DNA of 64,000 nucleotides. Origin: Sclerodactyla briareus (lineage: Eukaryota; Echinodermata; Holothuroidea; Dendrochirotida; Sclerodactylidae). The notes under the pieces are model-generated. The model made no database searches, was not told the DNA's origin, and saw only the letters and a program-made list of their open reading frames with translations. Both the position numbers and the translations under genes were made by a program. The stretch's first letter is position 1. Every line of letters starts with the position of its first letter. This document shows positions 37,266-49,300 of the stretch, in pieces. The stretch is from positions 1 to 64,000 of the forward strand of contig JAODTK010001965.1 of NCBI GenBank assembly GCA_026419785.1, given 5' to 3'.

Positions 37266-40200
37266 CCAACGAAGAGGGGGACTATACGGAGCTCGAAACG
37301 TAACAAAATCCAACAAAACTGGGATCAACCCATCAATAAAAAGAATCAATCCATCGAAAAACAGGAATCACCATCGAAAAAAGAATTCAACCATCGAAAA
37401 CGAAAAATCAAAGCCTTCAAAGAAAGAATCAACCCATTGAAAAGCGGTATCAGCCTATACAAACAAGACTCAGTACTCATATGATACTCCATACCTCCAC
37501 CTTACAGAATTTTCATCGTTTTATAGGTGATCCTTTAAGGGTGATACACTCCGCGCAGTCCTGGGGCGGAGTGGAACAAAATCATTCAGAATGGAATCAG
37601 GTACCATCAGATTTGGAATCAATATGTCCAAAACAGAAAAGGGTGTCAACACCAGAAAGCAAGGGGTCGAAAACAGAAAACAGGGTGGTCAAAACCAGAA
37701 GTGAAAACTGTCGAGGGAACCAGGACGCAACCCTTGTGGAATGAGTCCCTGTCGCAATATTTGTTTACCTCTTCCCAAAATATGAAATGCACAGTAACAT
37801 TGGCAGGTTTTGCCATATGGGATAGTAGCACCATTAGGGATGTCTGGGATATGCTGTCGAGGCAAGGAGGGTTACTACACCCTTATAAAGCCATCTCTAG
37901 CCCTTTAAAATATATAGGATTAGGGGATCATATAATGTAATAGAATGAGTGTGAAGGAGGTGGAGGAGGTGATGAGAGGGGGGGGAGGAAGTATGTGTTT
38001 AATACGTGATGTAAGCGGAGGGGTGGAGGGGATGAGAGGGGATTGAGGCACGTTCGCCCGAATAGTAAAACTTAAAGGAGGTGGTGGGATGAAGTAAGGA
38101 GAGGGGAGGGTGGTAATGTTGGTTGAAAGAGGAGTGGAGAGTTGTGTTGTGTGAATATAGCAGAGTGTTTAAAGGATGGTCATGGTGGCGGAGATGGATG
38201 AGAGTGCTAAGTTTAGGATCAGATATACATCACCTATCTCCCACAAACTCTAACTACGTAGCATTGGGTGTAAAGTCCATGGATATTCTTTGGAATGGTA
38301 TGGAAGAGAGAGGGATCAATGTTACAATTCGTTGGGGAGGGGAACCTCCTTCCTCGAAAAATCGTGAGCGGTCCTGGAACACTCAGTCGGGGAACTGCTC
38401 CCTTGACTTGGTCCACCGTCTAAACATTGATTCAATTTTGTCTAACCAGCAATATCGGGTAGGAAATTGTCTTAAGTGCCACTAATTCCAGGTAGGGACC
38501 CCATGTGAAGATTAGGACCCGACTAGGGCTGAGGTCGAAGGATTACCCATGTTTCATAACCGAATTCTCGAATTTCAAAACAAAAAGTCGAAAGTGCATA
38601 ATTTTTCAAGTGTTTGGCGCGCAATGGCGTTTTACTTCCAGGCGTTGTAGGATAATTATGCGGTGTAATGCTTCAAATAATTCTGTTCACTCGAATTATT
38701 TCAGCAGAGGCCTTGGGGCCAGACTGCCCCCCACCCATTTTTTTTTCTGAGGTGATGCAAAAAATCGGCCCAAGATTCGTGGACCAATTTGGGGGAGAAG
38801 GTAAAAAGGCAAAGTGAATGAAACCAGAAGCCAAGAGGCTTAGTGATGCCTTGATTGTTTTTGTCAACCCATAGACAGGGACACACGGACAAATGGGAGG
38901 ATTAGTCAGCTCATTATGGGAACATAACGTTGACAAATTTTCCTATCTTTACCAAACCAACTAATAGTGTTCCTGTACCCTTGGTAAGACGCTACACACT
39001 AAATTTCAAGGTTTCCGAACTCTGAACGGACTCTGAAAAAACTCTGTGTAACCTTAGATGACCTCGACCTGACCAAAAAACAATAGGTTCTATATACTCA
39101 TCATGGCGGACACACACATACAAGTAGGAGGCTTCATCCATCCGGGCGGGGCGAGTTATCGTGTTTACAAGCCAAAATGGCCAAAATATCAATTTTACAA
39201 AATTTTTATTTTTCAACCAAAAATTCACTCCTGACCTGAACCAAAACAACAAAGAGGGTCCTGTACTCCCCATAAGAAAGCTATACACTAATTTCAACTT
39301 GATAGACCCAACAATTATGGACTCATGTGTTTACAAGGTTTTCAGACTTTGAACCTCTGGTGACCTAGCTGACCTCTGACCTGACCCCAAGAACAATAGG
39401 GTTCATGTACTATCATGGGGAACACACATACCAAAAGTGAGCTTCATCCATCCGGGGGGTGGGGTCGAGTTATCGTGGTTTACAAGCCAAAATTACCAAA
39501 ATATCAAATTTTTACACAATTTTATATTTTCGACCAAAATTCACTCCCGACCTGAACCAAAAAAAAAACAATAGGGTCATGTACCCCCCCATATAAGGAA
39601 AGCTATAAACCTAATTTCAACGTGATCAGACCAACCATTCTGGACTTATCTTGTTTACAGGTTTTCAGACTTTGACCTCTGGTGACCTCTGACCTGACCA
39701 AAAACAACAGGTTAATGTTCTCATCATGGGGAACACACATACCAAGTAGAGACTGACCTACTCAGACAGGATCAATTTATCGAGTTTACAAGCTGGGAGT
39801 CACAAACACACACACACACCACACAGACAAACACACACACACACACACACACACAACACACACACACCACACAAACACACACCGACGTTGACATGCATAG
39901 ATTCCTCTGACTTCTCAAGGATAAAAAAAAGATAAATGACCAGAAAACATGGTAAAAAAAAAAGTGCGAGCTTGGCGCGCGCCGGTAGTTTCTTATGTCT
40001 GACTTGTAAAATTCGGTGTTACAAATTTCTTGCTCCCAAATGGAATAGTCCCGACGGCCGATGCTTTTCCCTTCGATCCCAGCAGGCGGCGTCAGTATAG
40101 ACCTGGAACCCACGCACAAAACAAACCCAGAGTAGAGACGTACTAAAAAAAATACCATTTGATATTCGGGGTAAAATCATCGTAGTAGGCACAATGCAAC

Positions 40201-41190
40201 TTTTTTGTCTGTCTTTCACGCAAATCCAATGTAAATGGGTGCTATTGAAGCCTGGCAAGTGCCGGTTCCGTCATCAATCTGGAGGGTATGAAAAATCTGA
40301 AATTTTTGATTGCGTTCGCGCAAACCAATGGTGGCGATCCTTAGATGGTCATTGCATTCGATGTGTCCCCCACTTTCAAACGGGTCGACGCCCCTGCACC
40401 TGACATACGTGTAGAAAACTGACTATTGACCCCAGAGACCTTCATTTATCGAAGCTCATTAGACAAAACATTAGAAGGCGCTACTAAGGGCATGTCTTCC
40501 TTGCCTTCACCTTAACAAATACAGAAGGAAAGAGACACAAAAAATACCTTAACGCGAGTGTGATCCGATGACCATGTGAGGACATTTCGATTCCCTTACT
40601 AGCGTCTACAACGCCCTAGCCATTCAAAACCAAACACTTATTTGTCCAAAATTACCCTCTTGTTAAAGAATTGACAAGAGGCAGAAAACAAAAACAGCTC
40701 CTCGCCTTGACAGATAAATCCAGGACATTTTCTATTAAAAAAAAAGTTATTAGCGAACAGACATGGCAAAAGCTTCCAATGTTAGCTTGCATTCTTGCGT
40801 TCAGGGAAATCACTCTTCAAGAATCACTACGCAGGGATGGGTTCCAAATCCTGATTGATTTGATTCCATGCTTGATGATTTTGTTACACTCGCGCCCAGG
40901 ACTGCGCGGCGTGTATCACACTGGGGAGCACGGATATACAATGGAAATCATGTTAAGGCGGAGGTCGGAGTATCATATGACGTATGATTCTGTTTGGAAA
41001 GGCTGATACCGCTTTTCAATGGGTTGATTCTTCATTTGAAGGCTCTTGATTCCGTTTTTCGATGGGTTGATCTTTTTTCGAGGGTTGGTGATGCTGGTTT
41101 CCGATGGATTGATTTTTTTCGATGGGTTGAGGTTGATTCAGTTTTGCGATTTGTTTACGTTCGCGCTCCGTATATTTCGACTATCTAAGG
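37266..41190. mobile_element. foldback-like element with ~350 bp inverted arms
   Basis: The left arm (37,266-37,620) and the reverse complement of the right arm (40,835-41,190) share, in order, actatacggagc, gaatcaacccatcgaaaaa-type repeats, aaagccttcaa, gaatcaacccattgaaaagc, ggtatcagcc, and, further inward, gtgatacac...cgcgcagtcctggg and aacaaaatcat. The arms carry internal iterations of a ~18 bp atcaacccatcgaaaaa motif, as in foldback/Galileo-like or long-TIR DNA elements. The interior has GA-rich sequence (37.93-38.12 kb), a family A copy and no recognisable transposase. The exact termini and any target-site duplication are unresolved. Confidence 0.75.
38823..39930. mobile_element. family A satellite-bearing element, copy A2
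   Basis: A complete but short copy: start ccagaagccaagaggctta and gacacacggacaaatggga; about three ~310 bp units (actcatcatg-type landmarks near 39,098, 39,406 and 39,720); CA microsatellite at 39,806-39,884; and the 3' end gacgttgaca, gcatagattcctctgactt, ctcaaggataaa. It is nested inside the foldback-like element. Confidence 0.85.
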
Positions 41191-42394
41191 CGAAAACGCC
41201 ACGATAGGTTGGAGTGGAGTGAAAAGGAGATTTTTACATTTGGCAGACCCCCAGCTTGCAGGAGGAAACAGCATTTCCCACGCCCTCAAGGGGCAAGCGT
41301 AAGCAACGTCCTCTAAAAATCTGCCCTTATTCAGAATTTGCATTTAAACAAACGTTCTGAAGGAACCGATCAAGTATATTCTTTTCAGGCTATCGATGAA
41401 GGGATTGAAGGCACTCCCCAACTGCAAAATGGCATCACACAATGTTCTGTATTTCAACAGCATTCAGCATTATTGCTGGAGAATGTTTCTCATATTCAAC
41501 AGCATCAAGCATTATGCAGGGAGAGCAATAATCATAAAATCAACTCACATTACCGTTGAGGTCCAGAAAAACTGATTTAGGGTCCCAAGTGGGCCCTGCC
41601 GTGGGTTCAAGAGGTTGACATATGGTGCAGCGTCCAATGTATCATGTGGATCTGGACTCTTGTTCACGTTTTCAACCATTGCACTCATTTTAGGGATTTT
41701 GTGCTAATTGTAAAGTTTGTATTTAACGTGCAAACACATTGGCTTAGCATTTGATCATGTTCAGGCTGATGAAGCAGAATTCAGTGATCCATTCATTGTT
41801 GAATTTCCGATTCTCCTCCTTTCTTCTTTGCCATGATGACAACTTTGAACACATGCAAACCTAAAAGCTTTGTAATGACTGAATTACGATAGCTGACTCA
41901 AACACACTTGGTGCAGATAGCGAACCATCAATCCGCAAGCTATACTTTAGTACATGCTCCCCTATTATTAACTGGTTGGTAAACTGTTGTTTCAGCTTGA
42001 TGCTGCAAAATGTAGTTAGATAATAGAATCGCAGGGCGGAGCAATCTGAATTCATTTTTCGATTCATTATCCACCCGACGCTACTGGGTGTAGCACTGTG
42101 TTTGGGGGGGGGGGGGGGGGGGGGAGGATTAAAGGTTTCTCGTGGCTTCTCACATGTGCTCAAAGGGGCATGTTTTACTGCGGGTTTTGCATATTGTACA
42201 GTTGGTTCAATAGTCTGTTCAATAGAGCATTCGATGAATGAAATTTTCACTTTCTGTATGGTGTGGATGGTGTGGGGGAACGATTGATTGAAGAGCGAGG
42301 TGAATCCCCGGCCACACCCCGTGCTCGTGGACAAACCTGGATTAGAACTTGGAGAAGAAGAAATGCCAGAAGATCAAGGTACTTTGAACCTTAC
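41191..42394. other. intronic sequence, no gene
   Basis: No supported exon. A poly-G run of more than 20 bases lies at about 42,102-42,124. Confidence 0.4.
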
Positions 42395-42559
42395 CATCCA
42401 GTCCACGCTGGCTTCAGCTCCCACTGCAGGAAGTATCTCCTGTGGTGCCGGTTCTCTCTGGCTGGTGGTTTCTGTCGTACAGACTGATGGTCTTGGGAGT
42501 GGTGCTTCTCGCTATGGCTGCCATCTCAGCTGCCATGATGTCTTTCAGTCCTGCTCCTT
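42395..42559 (-). CDS. IBTK: IBTK-like exon (DLRxIM region)
   Basis: On the minus strand a long C/T tract ends in acceptor ccctcaag before 42,559. The donor is gtaagg after 42,395. The exon starts GAGLKDIMAAEMAAIARSTT and, in a frame reached after an indel, ends with PAVEAEASVDWM. The L-x-x-I-M-x-x-E helix followed by a Thr-Pro-Lys element matches the conserved D-L-R-x-I-M-x-x-E-E segment in the C-terminal third of IBTK. Strand and order agree with the gene model. The function of this segment is not established. Confidence 0.6.
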
Positions 42560-44585
42560 CTTGAGGGGAGGGGATGACGGGGGGGCGGGGGGAGGGAGAA
42601 AAAGCAAACATTGAAGGATACCCCAAAATTAAAATTCTGCTTCTATCACCTTCGCTCCCTGGTTGTGTTCCTTTATTTCTTTAACTACTTCGAAGAACAA
42701 CTGTCAGCTTGGATACAACAGAGGTTATTATGTGGAGAACAGAAAGATGTATCAATAGGTCAAACCATTTCAACAACGAGGTTCCATGTAAGTTATTGGC
42801 GCTTCATAGTTTGGACTTTTGCAGAGAAGGTTGGGGAGAATCCCATTGCACATAATGCAACTCGACGTCACACTTGGACAACCCGTGAAGTTTTGTCTTG
42901 CATTTCATTGTTTCATTCTGTTGAAGTACGTCAACATTTTATCAGAAGTCTGTTGTCCAACAACACATAAACCATCAACACCGTACCCACCCACCACAGT
43001 AAACAATCCTCTCCCATAGACTACATGTTTTTTGAAGTGAAAATAATGTGTGAATTTCAATAGAAAACAAAGAATGTTTGAAGGGTTGTACAAGTATGAC
43101 AAGATTTAATTATTGCATGATGGGATTTTTCCGATCTTGCACAATACAACATGCACAAAACTTTCTCGACTTCAAAAGACTGTAACTCCGTAACGCAAAG
43201 TCGAATGAACTTTGGGTTTGGACTGACGCATTCATTTTCTCCCGCAGCTATATAATAGCCTTTTTATAATTCATGCTGCAGTTGTCCTTCCATGCAAAGC
43301 TAATGATCAGCTGGCCCCATTCCATCAGCCCCGTTGTAAAGATTTAATGACTCTGGGAGGAGGGGGGGGGGCTGTCAAAGCAAACATTGAACAGATTCCT
43401 GGAAACTGTATTCTGCTGCTACCAACCGACCAAAGGTGCCATCCGCCTGTTTCTTCATGAGCTGCTGAGAGAGAACTGAGGGCCACACAAGTCTAAAATT
43501 AAGAGATCCTCGAATTGGCCTTGCTGCGTACAATTTTTCCTATGATAATATATATTTCCATTCTTGCACATGTTTTGGAGGTCTTGGCATGTATATCAAT
43601 CCAATATGAAACAAGGGATTTGCTGGGTTATGCGATCTACAACATTTAAAATATTGCATATGGGAGCTTTTCAATCTCCGCCCATCCACATGAACCAAAC
43701 TTCAAAGGCCTTCATAACAGAAAATTGTAAGGGATTTTTGTTTGAACTGATACATTTTATTTTTCCTCAGCTCATATTCATTCTTTTGCAAGAGCCCACC
43801 CGACCGATTGTGGACGAGCACAGGCCACAGATCATCTCCTGCATTTACTAGTGGTTAAATGATATCGAGGCAGGGGTACAACAAGCCCAACCACCTGCTC
43901 CTGTGAACACCACAAGTCTTTCACTAAATCCACAATCATGAGCCTCAGAATCTGAACATTTCTTGACCCTGAAAGCGGGATCCCACTGCCAGGCATACTG
44001 TAACTACCTGTAGCTGACCATAAAATTAAGCGAGTATCTGGAACCCGTCCCCCAAACATTTCCAATTCCACTGCATGGCGGCAGATTCGGGAAGCCAAGA
44101 CCAGGAAACTCACCCTCTCAACGGCAAGTATAGCCAAGCCTGGTAGACAGCCAGGTGCTTGCAGGAATTCATACATAGAAAGCCTTGCAGGCGAAGCATC
44201 ACTGTCTGCTACGTAACACACAACAGCAGTAGCAAAGACTTTGCAGTCCTAAAGAGACCCACTGGAGTTGCAGTTGAGTTCAGCCAATCCAAGGGGGGAC
44301 AGTCCCCACATCCAGCTCTAGTCCTTGAAATCCAAGGCCAAGTCAAGAGCGAGTTTATGTGCCGTAGATGACCTTGCAATTTCGCAAGCAAATATTGGTA
44401 TAGGTTAAAACAGCACGTTCTTGCAGTTATTTGTTGCATCATCCCCACACACATAGTATATTGTGTCATACTTATATCATCTCAATGCAAAATAGCTTTC
44501 ACACATACATCCAGGAAGCTCCCCCCCCCCCCTTTTTTTTTTTACACTGGCTGTGTAAGTGCATACAGTCAGTGCCAAACCTATT
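42560..44585. other. intronic sequence, no confident gene
   Basis: Weak acceptor-like sites occur near 43,495 on the minus strand, followed by an open stretch (LSQQLMKKQADG), but no donor or family match was convincing. A 129-codon minus frame at 43,832-44,221 has no recognisable domain. Confidence 0.35.
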
Positions 44586-44587
44586 TA

Positions 44588-46140
44588 AAAGTAAAAATGC
44601 CTCACATAACCCATATAAACCCACCTGATCTACCCACCTCCCACTCCAAAGTAAAAATGCCCACATAACCCATCACCCCACACTGATTACCCACCTCCCA
44701 TTCCAAAGTAAAAATGCCTCACCGCTAACCCTTAACCCCACTAAATCGACCGCCATCTCCACTCCAAAGTACAAATGCCTCACATAACCCATACAACCCC
44801 ACCTGGATCACCCACCTCCCACTCCCAAGTAAAAATGCCTCACATAACCCATATAACCCCACATGATCTTACCCACCTCCCACTCCATAGTAAAACTTCC
44901 TCAATAACCATATAACCCCACTGATCTCCCCACCCTCCCCTCCAACGTGAAAATGCCTCACATAATCCTTAACCCAACCTGATATCCCCACCCCCACTCC
45001 TCCAAAGTACAAATGCCTCACATAATCCATATAAGCCCACCTGATTTACCCACCTCCCACTCCGAAAGTAAAAATGGCCCTTCACCTATCCATATAACCA
45101 CCCCACCTATCTACCCTCCCACCTCCCAGCTCCAAGTAAAATGCCTCACATAACCCTATAACCCCACCTGATATCCCCGCACCTCCCACTCCAAAGGCGA
45201 CATGCCTCACATAATCCATACAACCCCACCTGATATCCCCACCTCCACTCCAAAGTACAATGGCCTCACATAATCATATAACCCCACCTGATATCCCCAC
45301 CTCCCACTCCAAAGTGAAAATGCCTCACATAATCCATATAACCCCACCTGATATCCCCACCATCCCCTCCAAGTAAAAATGCCTCACATAATTCATATAA
45401 GCCCACCTGATTACCACCTCCCACTCCCAAGTAAAAATGCCTCACATAATCCATATAACCCCACCTGATCTAACCCCCTCGCCATTCCAAAGTAAAAATG
45501 CCTCACATCACCCATATACCCCCCCTGAGGGAGCTCCACCTCCCACTCAAGAGTCGAAATGCCTCCACATAATCCCTACACCCCACCTGCATATCCCACC
45601 TCCACTCCAAAGGTAAAATGCCTCACATATCATTAAAACCCCACTGATATCCCCACCTCCCCCTCCAAAGTGAAAATGCCTCACATAATCCTATCACCCC
45701 ACCTTTTCTCCCCACCTCCCACTCCTAAGTAAAATGCCTCACATAATCGCATATAAGGCCCACATTGATTTACCCACTCCCCACTCCAAAGTAAAAATGC
45801 CTGCACATAACCAATATAACCCCACCTGATCTAACCACCCCCACTCCAAAGTAAAAATGCCTCAAATAACCCATATAACCCCACATGATCCCACTCCCAC
45901 TCAAAGGCGAAATGCCGCACATAATCCATACAACCCCACCTGATATCCCCAAATACCCAATCCAAAGTAAAAATGCATCACATAATCCATAAACCAACCT
46001 GATAATCCACACCTCACACTCCAAAGTAAAAATGCCTCACATATTTAATCCATATAAACCCCCACACCCGATCTACCCACCTCCCACTCCAAAGTAAAAA
46101 TGCCTCACATAATTCATATAACCCCACTGATCTACCCCAT
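44588..46140. repeat. 60 bp minisatellite, about 26 copies
   Basis: The unit runs ccaaagtaaaaatgcctcac, ataacccatataaccccacc, tgatctacccacctcccact (60 bp), repeated head to tail without spacers. Variation includes ctacccacc/atccccacc alternatives and many single-base indels. On the minus strand the repeat reads as a periodic pseudo-protein (YVRHFYFGVGG), which explains long open frames here. It lies within an IBTK intron. Confidence 0.95.
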
Positions 46141-46703
46141 CCCCTACCACCGTTTGCAGAGTCAAGGAACATTATAGGTCTAATTTTCCAGACAGGCAAT
46201 ATTACTTTGAGGTTAGTTGTTCATTGCACTCAAAGAACATGACCATTTCCATCATCATCTGTGCAGACAGACGAGCACGTGTAGTCTCATGGGATGCTAT
46301 CTCTGGACTGCGTTCTATGTCAACAAAGTTTAGGAAGTCAAAAGCACATTTGAATAATTAACAATTTGAAATGAGCGAATTCTGAAGACCATTTACAAGC
46401 AAGTACATCGCATTTATGACGATCAATGTTGATGTCACAATTTCTGCATTATTCTTCCTCCTATGTTTTACGGATTTTTCATGGCAGCTTTGAAACCTGG
46501 TCTCAGCTAAGGCCAGAGTCCGATTCATCGGAGCCAAATTCCTCCAAAATCGGTCTTGAGACCAAGACACGACTGAGTCCTCTAAACACAGCACTCGGTA
46601 TATGCACTCCTCCTAGCAGGAGTCAGATGAAAAAATTAGTGGCCTCCACCCTTCGTGAGTAGAATCTTATCTTACTCAGAATCAGAGAGAGCTGGGGACT
46701 AAC

Positions 46704-46804
46704 CTCGGCCATGGATAACGAGAGGTGTAGAGGGGTAGAGGGTCTTCACTGACTTTGGGAGAGAGGTCACCTTCTTCCCCTTCTTTCCCACGCTCACCAG
46801 GAAG
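46704..46804 (-). CDS. IBTK: IBTK middle-region exon (Ser/Pro-rich), probable
   Basis: The acceptor is excellent on the minus strand (tttgttctcttgcctctcag ending at 46,805) and the donor gttagt follows 46,704. The 101 nt exon reads LPGERGKEGEEGDLSPKVSE then DPLPLYTSRYPWP. A second frame, FLVSVGKKGKKVTSLPK, is also open. The acidic Ser-Pro-rich content and position between the RRRKSSS exon and the DLRxIM exon fit the poorly conserved linker of IBTK. Assignment to the gene is by splice signals, strand and order rather than by sequence identity. Confidence 0.5.
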
Positions 46805-47706
46805 CTGAGAGGCAAGAGAACAAATGGTCCTTGGAATTGACCCCCGAAACTGACGAAGAAAACCCAAATTTTTATTATTTTAGTTTATAAAAAATTATTC
46901 CAAATTTTACAACAAAACAGGAAGTTTTTTTTGATGTGGAACTATGAATAATATTTGTTCCTGCCCCCTAATCCGTCTCATTCTCTTTTTTGTTGCGTAA
47001 CCGCTTTTCTTCTCGTTCAGCCTCAGCAGGTCCCCTAGCCTATAGTATGTGTGTGTTTCCTCCATTTCCTAAAGCACACATTGTCATGGCGCCTGTTTGT
47101 ATTAGAGCCTAACTGAGATCAAAAGTATACGCTTGATTGCTAGACCTGCAATGCAGTGATTTGTGCATGGTTAATAGTTTTTCTTGGGATAGTTCTCAAT
47201 AATTCTGTCCTGGCAGCTGTGAGCAGTAATGTGGGTCCTGAGTTCACTGCATTCTTTTGAGGTAACTTACCGTGGCAGTCTCCGGACCAAATTGGAATGT
47301 ACACTTCTACTAACCTGAATGACAACTGAGCACCAGTTTGAGAAAAGAAGGCGAGTTATCGCCAGTGCTCATCCACGTTCAATATACCAGGTTCCAAGAG
47401 GGCCTTACTTGGCTTCCCCCCGACCTGAAAATCGATCAAATCGACCAATGCGGACTTTGAGGGAGGCATTTCTTTCTTTTCATTGCGTATTTGGGTGGAG
47501 ATGCAAAATTATGCAATATTTTTTGGGCCCTAAAGAATTGTTTTTGAGTGGAAATATTTCCTTGTCAGCACTTGATCAAGCATTGACAGTCAACATTCTC
47601 TCAACTCCTCTAGTGTGTGTTTGGAATGATTGCCCACCCCGTTTGAGTGAAATCCCCATAAATACTAAATGTTATTGAGATGATCATTACACTAGAGCTC
47701 ACCTCC
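46805..47706. other. intronic sequence, no gene
   Basis: AT-rich at the left. A 119-codon plus frame at 47,319-47,678 has no recognisable domain and opposes the gene strand. Confidence 0.4.
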
Positions 47707-48432
47707 TCCATATTATGGGGTAACAGTATCATCAGACTTGTGTCCTTGTCCCCCCTGGTCTCACCACTACCCCTGCACCAGCGGATGTACTGCCACTCAC
47801 CAACAGGGTTGGGCGCGCCCTATCTTCGTGTGGACGTCTTGCCCCCCTCCTGGCCTTGTCATCCTCAGCCGTCACCAATCCCCCATTGACTGAGGCTCCT
47901 TTCCTATCCCTCTCTGACTCTCACCGGACCCTCGCCCACTCCTGGGTTCTACTGGGAGGATGCTCTCATCTGTTGGTTGCCCCTGTCATCATGGACGTGG
48001 CCATTACCATCGGTGCCATTTTCACTGTCCTCTGCATTTGCAGCTGCTTCTCACCATTTCCCCTCATCCTGTAAGCGATAGGCTCCTTCCTTGCTCCGTA
48101 TGAAACCCCAACGAACTCGCATTCTGATTAGTCCCCTCTTGCCCTCCTGGCTTGTCACTTGGCCATTTCCCTCTGTTTCCCTCAACATCTGGACAAGCTT
48201 GGCTGTGGCGAATCCCCAAGGCATTTGTCGCACTTGTCCTCTTGACCTCAGAGACCTCAAGAGATTGGCTGCATCCCCCCCGGGGCTGAAATCAGACGGT
48301 TCCTCCCTCTTTCGAACAGAGTTTCGAGAGGTGGGGGTTCTCCCCCTTCACTGCGCCGGATGATTTTATCAAACTCCTCCTCCTTGCCTTCCTCCTGGCC
48401 TTATAGCTTGCGGATGACTTCCCTCATTGTAC
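47707..48432 (-). CDS. candidate large IBTK middle exon
   Basis: On the minus strand the acceptor gaatttgttccag precedes 48,432. Plausible donors are gtgaga after 48,055 or gtgagc (gaggaggtgagc) after 47,707. The interval is compositionally coding-like: KARRRSLIKSSGAVKGE, KEEEFDKIIRRSEG and EAAANAEDSENGTDGNGH occur in different frames. IBTK has a basic, Ser-rich then acidic linker after its BTB2/helical region. No frame is open throughout; with the indel rate of the neighbourhood this could be one exon of 378 or 726 nt, or two. Confidence 0.4.
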
Positions 48433-48499
48433 CTGGAACAAATTCACAAGCGATCACCCCCAGTTTCTCGCCTGTTGCTCGATCAATGTTTCCATCTAA

Positions 48500-49300
48500 T
48501 AGTCCCCATGCAACACATTTACAGATTTAATGTGTTGCTTTAAGATTTTGGTATAGCATTTAACACCCTACAATCAGTAATTCAATCAAATTCGTAAGGA
48601 CTGATTATGGACATTGTCTACTGAAGAGTGAGAAGTATACGTAGCTTTGTGTAAATTGATTAAGATCGCCTAAATTATGCAAATTAGACACAATATAACT
48701 TCCTATTGACCCATATGCTCACTTCACATATCTATGACACACTTATACCTGGAATTCACAAACTTGAACAATTGCATGAATGACCCAATTCTACACACTG
48801 CATAACCCCCGTGACTCGATTCAATGTTATGTTAACATTTGGGGGAATAAACTACGGTTACCATACCAATCAAGGCTGCGGAAATCAAACCAACTTTGAA
48901 ATTTGGGAAACACCATGCACAATAGACACACTGAATGAGCCTTCCAGTGTCCTCCACCCTATGTGAATAATACAATTTTATATAGTGAATAATCACAAGA
49001 GTGCTCTATCCAGAATGAGTGGTAATGGAATGAAAAAAATCTGACTGAACTTGTGATTGTGGCATAAATTATGCAATTAGACCGACTCAATACCATTTTG
49101 ACGCTGAATCTAATCAGTACATCTACGTCCTAGCCGCATCTATGTGCCAAACCAAGTCCCATAGCACCTACTGGTCATCTGTATCTTGCTAACGAGCCTG
49201 CACAATGCATTACCTTCAATACGCTATAACCTTACTAACAGACACCCGCCTGTCGGTAGACCCCAACTTATATAATCCCACTTTGCCAATACCAGTTTCT
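48500..49300. repeat. family B-associated flanking repeat
   Basis: It includes cctaaattatgcaaattagac and, at 49,099-49,230, a segment (acgctgaa, caaaccaagtcccatagcacc, atctgtatcttgct) that recurs after the family B array at 54,219-54,340. This suggests a larger tandem unit. Confidence 0.65.

Noticed and set aside
43330..43495. possible IBTK exon reading LSQQLMKKQADG
   Set aside because: The acceptor is plausible, but no convincing donor or sequence match was found, so it is not listed as coding.
43832..44221. 129-codon minus frame as an IBTK exon
   Set aside because: No family match and no good acceptor/donor pair in phase.
44588..46140. CRISPR-like array
   Set aside because: The 60 bp units are contiguous, with no spacers and no cas genes, in a eukaryotic intron. 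This is a minisatellite.
47319..47678. 119-codon plus frame
   Set aside because: No recognisable domain, opposite strand to the host gene, no splice or promoter signals.
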